Positions 26,120 through 35,661 of a stretch of DNA of 35,661 nucleotides are shown here, piece by piece. The first letter of the stretch is position 1. Each line of letters begins with the position of its first letter. The notes beneath the pieces are model-generated. The model was not told where the DNA came from, made no database searches, and saw only the letters and a list, made by a program, of their open reading frames with translations. The position numbers and the translations under genes were made by a program. Source of the stretch: Escherichia sp. ESNIH1 (GTDB taxonomy: Bacteria; Pseudomonadota; Gammaproteobacteria; Enterobacterales; Enterobacteriaceae); the NCBI GenBank assembly GCA_002918705.1, contig PQKR01000016.1:1-35661 (forward strand), given 5' to 3'.

Positions 26120-27520
26120 TTATTCTACCATGCAAGTTCGCAGCGGCCAGTAGCAGAATGCGTCCGGCGTGATGCCGGAGAATGTTAGCTGACCGGAGCA
26201 GGCCGGGAAGTAGCGGCTGCTCATCACCCCTTCACCGCCGTTTATGAAAATCTCCACGCTCGACTGGTCGATGAAAACACGCAGCGAGCGGACGTTTCCG
26301 CGCCAGTAACGATAATGCATCTCGTCGCTGGCGAGACTGCGTCGGGCCAGGCGGAGTCCGCTGGCATCGCACTCAAGGGTTAATACGCCGCCAAAATCGA
26401 GGCTCAACATATCGTCCCCGCGGGTTTGCAAATCGATTTCCATCGGTGCCAGCGGCAGGGCGTTCCCCGACCAGCCGTTCGCTTCACCGCGCAGGGCGCT
26501 CAGTTCCCGTAGCGGACGCTGATAGAGCTGACCGTTGATAAACTCCAGCTCACGCAGGCAGGTCATCTGATGGATCCAGCCGTTGATGAGGGTCGGCTGA
26601 AGCATCTCTTCGCCCTCCGGCACGCCCATCCAGCCGACCAGCAGACGACGGCCATCACTGGTAAGCATGGTTTGCGGGGCGTAGAACTCAAAGCCGGCGT
26701 CCAGTTCGTGCAGTTCGCCATGGCTGAAAGCGCCACTAGCGTAATCAAACTCGCCCGCCATCCATACTGCCGGGTAGGTGTTCAGGTAACACTTTTCCTC
26801 GCGGGCAATCCCCTGCGGACAGCAGATTAGAATATGCTGGTCGCCGAGAGGAAAAAGATCCGGACACTCCCACATATAGCCGACGTCGTCGAGGCCATTG
26901 ATGCCGTGGCCGGCGATTTCACTCATACTCGTCCACTGATGGAGATCCGCAGAGCTGAACAGCAGCACCTTGCCGCGCTTTTGCCGATCCTGCGCACCCA
27001 GCACCATGTACCACAGGTCTTCGTGTCGCCAGACTTTTGGGTCGCGCACGTGGCCGGTGTAGCCCTCCGGCAGCGGCAGGACCGGGCCGATTTTGCGGAA
27101 GGTGCCGTCGGCGCTTTCCCTTGCCAGGCATTGCCAGGCGGTTCGCCCTCCGTCGGCAAACTTCACGTTGCCGGTATAGCACAGGGTAAGCGTACCGTTG
27201 TTATCCACCGCGCTGCCGGAGTAGCAGCCGTTACGGTCATACTCTTCGTCCGGCATCAGCGCAATGGGCTCATGCTGCCAGTGCAGCAGATCGGGGGAGC
27301 TCCAGTGCGCCCAGCACTTAAACGTATGATCGCAGGCGAGCGGGTTCCACTGATAAAACAAGTGATAGCGTCCGGCAAATTCGACAAAGCCGTTGGGGTC
27401 GTTCATCAGCCCGGTGACCGGCGCAAGGTGCCAGCGCGGATAGTGGCTATCGGCCAGCGCACGTGGCTGGCCCTGTATTACGGCCTGCAAAATCGCAGGC
27501 AGTCGTGATGGAAGAGACAT
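26120..27520 (-). CDS. scrB: ScrB, sucrose-6-phosphate hydrolase (invertase, GH32)
   Basis: A 466-residue cytoplasmic GH32 hydrolase that splits sucrose-6-phosphate to glucose-6-phosphate and fructose. The catalytic nucleophile motif is NDPNG (near 40-44), the transition-state Asp is in RDPKVW, and the acid/base Glu is in WECPDLF. The C-terminal beta-sandwich (about 340-466) contains [17 protein letters not shown]. Start and scrA stop overlap by one base (TAATG), so the two are translationally coupled. No signal peptide, as expected for a PTS pathway. Confidence 0.96.
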
Positions 27521-28890
27521 TATTCAGCGTCCGTTTTGTATTTCAAAACCAGGGAGACCGTAAAGGCGACGCCAAAGGCGATAACCATCCCGATAATGTA
27601 GTTCAACAGCGAACTGGCCTGCACGATGGCCATGCCGGGGATCGCTGTCAGGCCGACCGCGGTCATGTAGACGTGTACAGATACCACCCATGCGCCGCCC
27701 GCCGCACCACCAATCAGCGCCGCAATAAATGGCTTCACAAAGCGCAGGTTAATACCAAAAATCGCCGCCTCGGTGATGCCCAGCATGGCGGAAAACGCCG
27801 AGGGCAGAGTAATGGCTTTAATTTTTGCATCTTTGGTTTTGAACCACACCGCCAGACAGGCTCCGCCCTGAGCGACGTTGGCCATCGCCCAAATCGGCAG
27901 CAGGAAGTTGACGCCGATGGAGGGATTGCCCAGCAACCCGGCTTCAACCGCATGGAAGCTGTGATGAATACCGGTAATGACGATAACTGAATAGAGACCG
28001 CCAAACAGTAACCCGGCGAGCCAGCCGGCGTGGCTAATCAGGGTGCTGAGGACAAACGAGATACCGTCGCCCAGTGCGCGACCGGCCGGGCCGATAATCA
28101 ACAGGGCTATAAAACCGGATATAATCACCGTCAGGAACGGCGTCAGGATCAAATCCAGGGCATCGGGGATTGCGCGACGCAACTGCTTCTCAACGATGCT
28201 CATAAACCATACTGCCAGCAGTACCGGGAACACCGTACCCTGATAGCCGATCATGGCAATTTCGAAGCCGAAAAAGTTCATGGTGTGGAAACCCGCGGCC
28301 ACGCCCCAGGCGTTAGTCAGCGCTGGATGAGTCAGAATGCCGCCAAGCGTCGCGCCGAGATAAGGATTACCGCCGAATTCGCGGGCGGCGGTAAAGCCAA
28401 TCAGAATCGGCAGAATGATAAATGCCGCCGAGCTGCACATATCCAGCATGATGTAGATGGCGTTGCCCGGGTCAACCCAGCCGTATGTTTTGACCATTCC
28501 CAGCAGGCCCATCAGCAGACCAGAGGCGACGATGGCAGGGATTATCGGCACGAAGATGTTTGATAGCAGGCGGGCGATGCGCTGGAACGGATTGAGCTTT
28601 TTTGCCGCGATGTCGGCGGCTTCCGATTTGCTGGATTCGCTAATACCCGCCGCCTGAGTAAAGGCAGCGTAGACCTTATTTACCACCCCGGTGCCGAAAA
28701 TAATCTGCATCTGTCCGGCATTACGAAAACAGCCCTTCACCCCTTCAACTTTGCCGATGGCCTGCTGGTCGGCCAGCGAATCATCGACCAGCACCAGGCG
28801 CAGGCGCGTGGCGCAGTGCGCGGCGCTGGCGATATTTTCTTTGCCTCCAAGAAGCGGAAGCAGCGAGCAGGAAATCTGTTCAAAATCCAT
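27520..28890 (-). CDS. scrA: ScrA, sucrose-specific PTS enzyme IIBC
   Basis: A 456-residue PTS transporter. The IIB domain (about 1-85) has its phosphorylated Cys26 in AAHCATRLR. The IIC domain (about 105-450) has about 10 hydrophobic segments and the sucrose-family stretch GLYSVIVITGIHHSFHAVEAGL. No IIA domain is attached, so it must borrow the glucose IIA (Crr), as known for ScrA. It carries sucrose in as sucrose-6-phosphate. A GAGGG ribosome site precedes the ATG at 28890. Confidence 0.96.
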   Translation of the reverse strand: MDFEQISCSLLPLLGGKENIASAAHCATRLRLVLVDDSLADQQAIGKVEGVKGCFRNAGQMQIIFGTGVVNKVYAAFTQAAGISESSKSEAADIAAKKLNPFQRIARLLSNIFVPIIPAIVASGLLMGLLGMVKTYGWVDPGNAIYIMLDMCSSAAFIILPILIGFTAAREFGGNPYLGATLGGILTHPALTNAWGVAAGFHTMNFFGFEIAMIGYQGTVFPVLLAVWFMSIVEKQLRRAIPDALDLILTPFLTVIISGFIALLIIGPAGRALGDGISFVLSTLISHAGWLAGLLFGGLYSVIVITGIHHSFHAVEAGLLGNPSIGVNFLLPIWAMANVAQGGACLAVWFKTKDAKIKAITLPSAFSAMLGITEAAIFGINLRFVKPFIAALIGGAAGGAWVVSVHVYMTAVGLTAIPGMAIVQASSLLNYIIGMVIAFGVAFTVSLVLKYKTDAE

Positions 28891-28966
28891 AGTACCCTCT
28901 TAAGGCTTAAACATTTTTATGTTGTCGTCCCGCGTTCACGGGAGCGCTTTTTCTGCGTCTTAGCTG

Positions 28967-29001
28967 AGCCCGGGGTGACAAAGATGCTCTGACCCCCGGC
29001 T
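28967..29001 (-). promoter_or_regulatory. Hairpin between scrY and scrA
   Basis: AGCCCGGGGT (28967-28976) and ACCCCCGGCT (28992-29001) pair at nine of ten positions just after the scrY stop. With no T-run it is not a clean terminator. It may protect the scrY message end or lower expression of the downstream genes relative to the abundant porin. A second small stem lies at 28929-28941. Confidence 0.4.
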
Positions 29002-29025
29002 ATTCCTGTCATCAGGCGTAAGCCG

Positions 29026-30600
<1,575 letters not shown>

Positions 30601-30646
30601 GGCGCTATGTTAAGCCCGACCTTTGTTTTTCTTAAAACAAATATGC

Positions 30647-30658
30647 TAAACCGGTTTA
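30647..30658. promoter_or_regulatory. Second ScrR operator upstream of scrY
   Basis: An identical 12-bp palindrome, 58 bases (centre to centre) from the proximal one, allowing cooperative or looped binding. A TGTGA half-site at 30664-30668 could belong to a CRP site, but the other half (CAACA) is poor. Confidence 0.75.
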
Positions 30659-30684
30659 ATAAATGTGATGCATGCAACAAAGTG

Positions 30685-30701
30685 AGCCGCGCAAAGCGGC
30701 T
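30685..30701 (-). terminator. Weak terminator-like hairpin after scrK
   Basis: AGCCGC and GCGGCT arms with a five-base loop lie just beyond the scrK stop. Read leftward the tail is only moderately T-rich. It would separate scrK from scrYAB, which has its own promoter. Confidence 0.5.
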
Positions 30702-30708
30702 TTAAGGA

Positions 30709-31632
30709 TTAAAACTGACGGTTGAGATCGCGCTGATAGGGCAAGGCGGTCATCGCACCTTTGGCTGTGGTGGCCAGGGCGCCGCAGGTCTGTGCAAGCG
30801 TGAGTGTCGGTTCCAGTGCGGTCATGTCCGTTGGCATCCCGTTAGCCGCAAGGCTGGCGAGCAGTCCGGCGACAAATGCGTCTCCCGCGCCGGTGGTGTC
30901 CACGCTGGCCACAGGCCGGGCGTTGAAATGGGTAAACTTCTGCTGAAACGCGGCAAGCACCCCCGCTTTGCCCCGGGTCACCAGTAGCAATTCTGGCTGA
31001 TAGCGCTCCGTTACGCTGGCGATTCCGTATGCTAAATCATTACTGCTGCTGATGAAGACCAGCTCCTCTTCCGATAGCTTTACCACGTTGGCCATGTGCA
31101 AAGCGCGATCGAGGCAGGCTAGCAGCAAAGCCTGATCCTGCCAGAGATCGGGACGAATATTAGGGTCAAAGCTGACCCGACCGCCGGCAGACCTGATGCT
31201 CTCCATCGCCGCGAAGGTAGTGCTACGGCTGGGCTCGGCGCTGAGCGCGATGGAGCAGACGTGCAACCACTGTCCGGCGGCAAACTGTGGCAGGTCTTCT
31301 TCAACCAGGAACAGGTCCGCGCTGGGGCGTACCATAAAGGTAAAGGTGCGTTCCCCCTGGTCGTCAAGGTCGACGACCACAGTGGACGTGCGGTGCTGAT
31401 CGTCGAGATACATATGGCTGACGTCGACCTGCTCCTGTTGCAGGGTATGACGCATGTAGCGGCCAAACGGGTCACCGCCGACGCGGCCGATAAATCCGCT
31501 GTTGCCGCCAAGGCGGGCAACCCCTACCGCCACGTTAGCCGGCGCGCCTCCAGGGCACTGCAGCAGGCGCCCTTCGCTCTCCGGCAGCAGGTCCACCACC
31601 GCGTCGCCCAGAACCCAAACTTTTGCATTCAT
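30709..31632 (-). CDS. scrK: ScrK, ATP-dependent fructokinase
   Basis: A 307-residue PfkB-family sugar kinase. The N-terminal signature is GGAPANVAVGVARLGG (28-43). The C-terminal signature is DTTGAGDAF (245-253), whose Asp251 is the catalytic base next to the anion hole. It phosphorylates the fructose released by ScrB. The ATG at 31632 with GGAGGG upstream was preferred over a TTG at 31647. It has its own operator, so it forms a separate unit ahead of scrYABR. Confidence 0.96.
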   Translation of the reverse strand: MNAKVWVLGDAVVDLLPESEGRLLQCPGGAPANVAVGVARLGGNSGFIGRVGGDPFGRYMRHTLQQEQVDVSHMYLDDQHRTSTVVVDLDDQGERTFTFMVRPSADLFLVEEDLPQFAAGQWLHVCSIALSAEPSRSTTFAAMESIRSAGGRVSFDPNIRPDLWQDQALLLACLDRALHMANVVKLSEEELVFISSSNDLAYGIASVTERYQPELLLVTRGKAGVLAAFQQKFTHFNARPVASVDTTGAGDAFVAGLLASLAANGMPTDMTALEPTLTLAQTCGALATTAKGAMTALPYQRDLNRQF

Positions 31633-31660
31633 GCTAAAACCCTCCAAAGCTAAACTTAAT

Positions 31661-31672
31661 TAAACCGGTTTA
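31661..31672. promoter_or_regulatory. ScrR operator of scrK
   Basis: TAAACCGGTTTA, identical to the two scrY operators, 29 bases upstream of the scrK start and next to a likely TATGCT -10 on the minus strand. Confidence 0.85.
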
Positions 31673-31680
31673 GCATATTA

Positions 31681-32629
31681 AATCACAGTGACCGAGTGGG
31701 TGGAACGTTCCAGCCGGAAAAGCGCGGCTCATGACATAAAAACGTGAGCCGCCTTATGAAATAGCGTTGATTTGACAGCTGTGAAGACTGACGTCCTGGA
31801 CACAAAACGTTACTGAGCGAAGAAGGCCAGACGTTATCAGGTCGGTCATGTATGACTGCGGGCACTGCTTGCCAGAGCCGTTCCCGGATGAACTGGCGGA
31901 TGAATTCAGATTAGTGAATTCGATGAATTCGGTTTTTTTTAGAATTATCGGTAAACCAATGAGTCGCGATATTTCCCCTGCTAATGAGTTCTTCTGAAGG
32001 CGCCATCAAACCTGTCGAGGTTTAGATACCTTGAACCGGCATAGAGGCGCGGCCGCTAGCCTAAACTGGATTTATTCCGTTCGGTGGCACCGTAGCCCGG
32101 TGAAGCCGGTAAAGGAGCAGAAGGGATCACCTGTCCCCACCCTTGCCCTATAAAGCGTTAATCCACTTAAAGCTATTCAGACGCTGAATTACGCGGCCGG
32201 AGTGGTCCCGACAAGGCGAAGCCGCTGCCGGGGCGTATCTCCGAGTTAGCGCCGATTGAGGCGCTTACGAGCGTGTATTCCTATACTTACCGGTGCACTA
32301 TTTACAGCGGCTCATAACCTAGTTACAACATCCATCATTAAAAGCGACACTACTCCCGGGCTTCGCCCGGGGCGGCGGCGCTATTCAGGGTTAGTCTGGG
32401 CTCAGTTGTTGCCGCTGTGCACGGAATTCGATTATTGGTTGAGATGGGCTCTCTGATTCATATTTGTGAGGGTATTTCAGGTTGCAAGGGATGTAACTCT
32501 ATTCTTATGTATGTTGTAACTATAATTTAAAAAAACTCATGGTCTTCTTAGGATCGTCAACAAAGTTATCGGTCCTGATTAATCTATGCGTCTTGTTTTT
32601 CCCGCCTCGGATTGAGCGTGATGCTATCT
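31681..32629. other. Structured non-coding block between scrK and the Tn3-type terminus
   Basis: About 950 bases without a convincing gene. Visible structure: hairpin GCGGCTCA/TGAGCCGC (31724-31731, 31745-31752); three GAATTC sites followed by a T8 run (31902-31940), a possible terminator; CACCG-TAGCC-CGGTG (32088-32102); ATTCAG-ACG-CTGAAT (32175-32189); AGCGCC-GATTGA-GGCGCT (32248-32265); a strong CCCGGGC-TTC-GCCCGGG hairpin (32355-32371); and a 12-bp inverted pair TAGTTACAACAT (32320-32331) / ATGTTGTAACTA (32511-32522). A 49-codon frame at 31848-31997 (MYDCGHCLPEPFPDE...) lacks a good ribosome site. It may be remnant chromosomal sequence or a structured RNA; I cannot assign it. Confidence 0.5.
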
Positions 32630-32704
32630 GGGGGCCGCTTGGAAAACGGAAAATATCCTACGTTAAGCCTGTTTTTTAAGCAGGAATGACAGGCAGCAAT
32701 GAGC
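32630..32704 (+). repeat. Tn3-family terminal inverted repeat, right copy (75 bp, outer end at 32630)
   Basis: It starts GGGGGCCGCTTGGAAAACGG with TTAAG at bases 34-38, matching the left copy (17410-17484, opposite strand) at 70 of 75 positions. The orientation places the element's interior to the right, towards the regulator/exporter pair. The five bases outside read TATCT, one mismatch from the TATAT outside the left copy, close to a 5-bp Tn3-type target duplication. Confidence 0.85.
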
Positions 32705-32756
32705 GAACAGCGGACGTTGACGTTCTTTATAAAAATTCGGTTTGTGTTGTTTTGCA

Positions 32757-33551
32757 TTAGTTTAGAGACGAAAAATATTGCGTCGGTGATTTACCCAGCG
32801 CTTTTCTGAACATCGTAATAAACGCGCTGACCGAATCATATCCCAGCGTTCCGGCTACACGCTGCACGGACTGACCTTCAGCCAGATGGCTCAGGGCAAT
32901 CATCAAATGCAGTTGCTGACGCCAGCGACCAAAGCTCATTCCTGTCGCCTCTTTTATCAGCCTGGCCAGCGATCGTTCGCTGGTGACCAGATGTGCAGCC
33001 CACTGCTTTAACGTTCGCCGATCATCAGGCTCATTAAAAAGTGCCTCCGCCATATTCCGGATTTTAGGATGATCGGATACGGGAAGATGGAGCGCTTCAA
33101 CCGGCACATCCGGAATATGCTCCAGCAGCACCGCTGCGAGCCTGGCAGTTTTACTGTCAGGAGAATAAGCCTGTCCCTGCTCTGCCAGATACAGAACAAG
33201 CTCGCGGACCAGAGAAGTCATCGCCAGGGTACAGCAGATTTCCGGCATCGCTGCCGCGCCGGGTTCGATGAACAAAAAGCAGGTATCTGCATTCTTCGTG
33301 ACCCGGCAACTGTGGGGAATTTTACCCGGAACCCAGACAGCATGTCCCGGTGGAACAAGCCACAGCGCATCCTCAACCTCACAGCTCACTGCACCGCGCA
33401 AAGAGATAATAAGTTGTCCCTTACGGTGAGAGTGCGGACTCTGACCTGCATACTCGCCTGACGATGATACATGCAGCGCGATAGCAGCCTGACTGAAAGC
33501 ATCGGCATTAAACTCATCCGGTGAGGTCACCGGTTTTTTATTAACTGGCAT
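32757..33551 (-). CDS. AraC-family regulator, NimR-like
   Basis: A 264-residue protein with an N-terminal cupin-type sensor (about 15-110: HSHRKGQLIISLRGAV; WLVPPGHAVWVPGKIPH) and two C-terminal AraC helix-turn-helix units (about 165-262; SERSLARLIKEATGMSFGRW, then VAGTLGYDSVSAFITMFRKA). It is divergent from a CynX/NimT-type exporter, the same pairing as nimR-nimT in E. coli, so it most likely controls that gene and itself. The effector is unknown. The ATG at 33551 has a weak ribosome site. Confidence 0.85.
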   Translation of the reverse strand: MPVNKKPVTSPDEFNADAFSQAAIALHVSSSGEYAGQSPHSHRKGQLIISLRGAVSCEVEDALWLVPPGHAVWVPGKIPHSCRVTKNADTCFLFIEPGAAAMPEICCTLAMTSLVRELVLYLAEQGQAYSPDSKTARLAAVLLEHIPDVPVEALHLPVSDHPKIRNMAEALFNEPDDRRTLKQWAAHLVTSERSLARLIKEATGMSFGRWRQQLHLMIALSHLAEGQSVQRVAGTLGYDSVSAFITMFRKALGKSPTQYFSSLN

Positions 33552-33638
33552 GATTTAGTTATATGTTGTCAGATTATCTATATTCTGTAACTCATGAGTC
33601 CTTTAAAGTCTTTCTTTTTACCAGAAAAAGCAAAATTT

Positions 33639-34829
33639 ATGTCCCACACTACGAACAAGTGGTCTTCAATCATACTTGTGACCGGCATCCTTTTTATAGC
33701 TATCAACCTGCGTGTTCCTTTTACCGCTATCGCACCCGTTTTAGAGTCTATTCGCCATGATTTTGGGCTAAGTATTACTGCCGTTGGGTTGCTTAACTCG
33801 CTGCCTTTGCTGGCCTTTGCCGCCTTTTCACCGCTGAGCGCATCCATCTCACACAAGTACGGTCTTGAACGCACCCTTTTTGGTGCCTTGGCCGTGATTT
33901 CAGCGGGCATCCTGCTTCGCTCCGCAGGCAGTGTCTGGGCGCTTTATGGCGGAACCATATTGATAGGTATCGGGATTGCCCTCGGCAATGTCCTGCTGCC
34001 TGGCCTTATCAAACGTGACTTTTCTGGCAACGTGGCTTCCGTGACGGGGGCATATTCCATCACCATGGGCGCGGCTGGTGCTATTGGTTCAGCCATTGTC
34101 ATTCCTCTGACGCAGAGCTGGGGCTGGAACATCGCGTTAGCCATGCTGGTTATTGCACCGCTGCTTGCGTTGCTTTTATGGTTGCCCCAGTTAAAGATGA
34201 AGCATCAGTTGCCAGGAGAGGGTGAGAAAAAAGCGGCGACCGTCGCGGTCTGGCGCTCGCCTCTGGCATGGCAGGTCACCTTGTTTATGGGCCTGAATGC
34301 GATGCCGTTTTATGTTGCTGTCGGCTGGCTACCCGCCATTCTAACGGACAGTGGACTCTCCTCAGCCCAGGCCGGTGAAGTACACGGCATTCTTCAGCTG
34401 ACCACAGCTATTCCCGGCCTGATTCTGGCGGCCACGCTGCGTCGCCTCAACGATCAGAAAGCAGCCGCTGCCGGCGTCAGCCTGTTAACCGCTGCGTCCT
34501 TTATCGGCATCCTATACCTGCCAAATCTGGCGATGCTGTGGGCTGCTCTTCTCGGCTTCGGCTCGGGTGCCAGTATGATGCTGGGCCTGACCTTCATCGG
34601 GCTACGTACCAAAAATGCCGGTGACGCCGCCGCGCTGTCAGGCATGGCGCAGAGCGTCGGTTATCTGATGGCGGCGATGGGTCCGCTGTTGCTGGGCAAA
34701 GTACAGGAGTTGTCCGGAGGCTGGACATTGCCATTACTGATGACCGCAGCAATCGCGGTCGCTGGTGCCTGCACAGGAATGGCTGCCGGACGAAATGCAC
34801 ACCTGGAACCGGCACAGCAGCCGGGCTGA
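33639..34829 (+). CDS. CynX/NimT-family MFS transporter
   Basis: A 396-residue MFS protein with 12 hydrophobic segments. The first helix and loop, INLRVPFTAIAPVLESI, is the CynX/NimT signature. NimT exports 2-nitroimidazole and CynX has been linked to cyanate; the substrate here is unknown. The ATG at 33639 was chosen because it puts the first helix at the usual distance from the N-terminus. An ATG at 33594 would add 15 residues, and neither start has a good ribosome site. The C-terminus is hydrophilic. The gene and its regulator lie inside the right-hand Tn3-type end and are likely its cargo. Confidence 0.87.
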   Translation: MSHTTNKWSSIILVTGILFIAINLRVPFTAIAPVLESIRHDFGLSITAVGLLNSLPLLAFAAFSPLSASISHKYGLERTLFGALAVISAGILLRSAGSVWALYGGTILIGIGIALGNVLLPGLIKRDFSGNVASVTGAYSITMGAAGAIGSAIVIPLTQSWGWNIALAMLVIAPLLALLLWLPQLKMKHQLPGEGEKKAATVAVWRSPLAWQVTLFMGLNAMPFYVAVGWLPAILTDSGLSSAQAGEVHGILQLTTAIPGLILAATLRRLNDQKAAAAGVSLLTAASFIGILYLPNLAMLWAALLGFGSGASMMLGLTFIGLRTKNAGDAAALSGMAQSVGYLMAAMGPLLLGKVQELSGGWTLPLLMTAAIAVAGACTGMAAGRNAHLEPAQQPG

Positions 34830-34838
34830 ATTTGCTGA

Positions 34839-34871
34839 CACAGCAGGAGAGCGCTCTGTTCTCCTGCTGTG
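34839..34871 (+). terminator. Hairpin downstream of the MFS gene
   Basis: A perfect 12-bp stem CACAGCAGGAGA / TCTCCTGCTGTG with a nine-base loop, starting nine bases after the stop codon. No T-run follows, so it is either a Rho-independent terminator that lost its tail or a message-stabilising structure. IS1 copy B begins 21 bases later. Confidence 0.55.
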
Positions 34872-34947
34872 GATACTCTCCATTATCGTTCCGGTGATGC
34901 TGCCAACTTACTGATTTAGTGTATGATGGTGTTTTTGAGGTGCTCCA

Positions 34948-35223
34948 GTGGCTTCTGTTTCTATCAGCTGTCCCTCCTGTTCAGCTACTGACGGGGTGGT
35001 GCGTAACGGCAAAAGCACCGCCGGACATCAGCGCTATCTCTGCTCTCACTGCCGTAAAACATGGCAACTGCAGTTCACTTACACCGCTTCTCAACCCGGT
35101 ACGCACCAGAAAATCATTGATATGGCCATGAATGGCGTTGGATGCCGGGCAACCGCCCGCATTATGGGCGTTGGCCTCAACACGATTTTACGTCACTTAA
35201 AAAACTCAGGCCGCAGTCGGTAA
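34948..35223 (+). CDS. insA: InsA of IS1 copy B
   Basis: A 91-residue DNA-binding repressor, identical in sequence to InsA of copy A, GTG start. The A6C slippage run is at 35199-35205 and produces InsAB' by -1 frameshifting. Confidence 0.96.
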
Positions 35224-35645
35224 CCTCGCGCATACAGCCGGGCAGTGACGTCATCGTCTGCGCGGAAATGGACGAACAGTGGGGCTATGTCGGGGCTAAA
35301 TCGCGCCAGCGCTGGCTGTTTTACGCGTATGACAGGCTCCGGAAGACGGTTGTTGCGCACGTATTCGGTGAACGCACTATGGCGACGCTGGGGCGTCTTA
35401 TGAGCCTGCTGTCACCCTTTGACGTGGCGATATGGATGACGGATGGCTGGCCGCTGTATGAATCCCGCCTGAAGGGAAAGCTGCACGTAATCAGCAAGCG
35501 ATATACGCAGCGAATTGAGCGGCATAACCTGAATCTGAGGCAGCACCTGGCACGGCTGGGACGGAAGTCGCTGTCGTTCTCAAAATCGGTGGAGCTGCAT
35601 GACAAAGTCATCGGGCATTATCTGAACATAAAACACTATCAATAA
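35142..35645 (+). CDS. insB: InsB frame of IS1 copy B (transposase catalytic part)
   Basis: A 167-residue catalytic frame, differing from copy A by Ala in FDVAIW and Ile in HDKVIGHYL. Ile at the second site is the form I recall as usual in IS1. Intact, and could supply transposase for both copies. Confidence 0.95.
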
Positions 35646-35661
35646 GTTGGAGTCATTACCC

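Larger units (their letters stand above)
34893..35660 (+). mobile_element. IS1: IS1, copy B (complete, 768 bp)
   Basis: Same length, ends and orientation as copy A; two base differences (near 35428 and 35610). The left flank is TATCGTTCC and only one base (C) of the right flank is visible. Together the copies bracket 15096-35660, a 20,565-bp interval with the form of an IS1 composite element. Confidence 0.98.

Noticed and set aside
31848..31997. 49-codon frame with a CGHC motif
   Set aside because: No good ribosome site, and the frame runs across the GAATTC/T8 terminator-like sequence; kept only as a remark in the non-coding entry.

Overview
The window reads as an accessory region of a large enterobacterial plasmid, most likely Klebsiella/Enterobacter type. 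The reasons are a complete tellurite-resistance (ter) region, an H-NS-like gene typical of large plasmids, a scrKYABR sucrose regulon in the Klebsiella order, two IS1 copies, and remnants of IS3, IS5 (IS903-like), IS481 and Tn3-family elements. No replication, partition or conjugation gene, rRNA, tRNA or CRISPR array was seen. The host assignment is inference from gene content.

Layout. 1-158: 3' end of an IS3-family element. 219-623: H-NS-like protein (minus). 1220-7957: a tightly packed minus-strand operon reading ATP-grasp, PRTase-TRSP, HAD phosphatase, StiP-like PRTase/PELOTA protein, HpcH/HpaI-type lyase, DUF4236 protein, TerW. A shared promoter region (7958-8282) separates it from the plus-strand terZABCDE genes (8283-12853), a terminator, an extra three-helix membrane protein (12912-13571) and terF (13588-14853). 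15096-15863: first IS1. 16071-17063: tyrosine recombinase. 17410-17484: Tn3-family terminal repeat. 17553-19550: BCCT (BetT-like) transporter, followed upstream by a nucleotidyltransferase stub cut by an IS903-like fragment. 20644-22297: small genes of unknown function. 22573-24807: decayed IS481-like element, truncated SDR gene, LysR regulator. 25086-31632: scrR, scrB, scrA, scrY, scrK with three identical ScrR operators. 31681-32629: about 950 bases with no convincing gene but GC-rich and hairpin-rich. 32630-32704: inverted copy of the Tn3-family terminus. 32757-34829: divergent AraC/NimR-like regulator and CynX/NimT-type MFS exporter. 34893-35660: second IS1, same orientation as the first.

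How it works together. The ter half is a stress module: TerD-fold calcium-binding proteins (TerZ, TerD, TerE), their derivatives (TerA, TerF), the TerB scaffold and the TerC membrane protein. The divergent operon has been predicted in the literature to make a nucleoside-like or related metabolite, and TerW is its DNA-binding regulator. The second half, between the two IS1 copies, is a transferable metabolic island for osmolyte uptake, sucrose use and drug/cyanate-type efflux.

Main structural observation. The two Tn3-family ends face outward around the betT-scr block, and two same-orientation IS1 copies bracket everything. This is the arrangement expected if a circular DNA, carrying betT-scr with a small Tn3-family unit (nimR-nimT, IS1, tyrosine recombinase) inserted in it, had integrated into a pre-existing plasmid IS1 by a single IS1 x IS1 crossover. 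The model predicts the bases just beyond the window.
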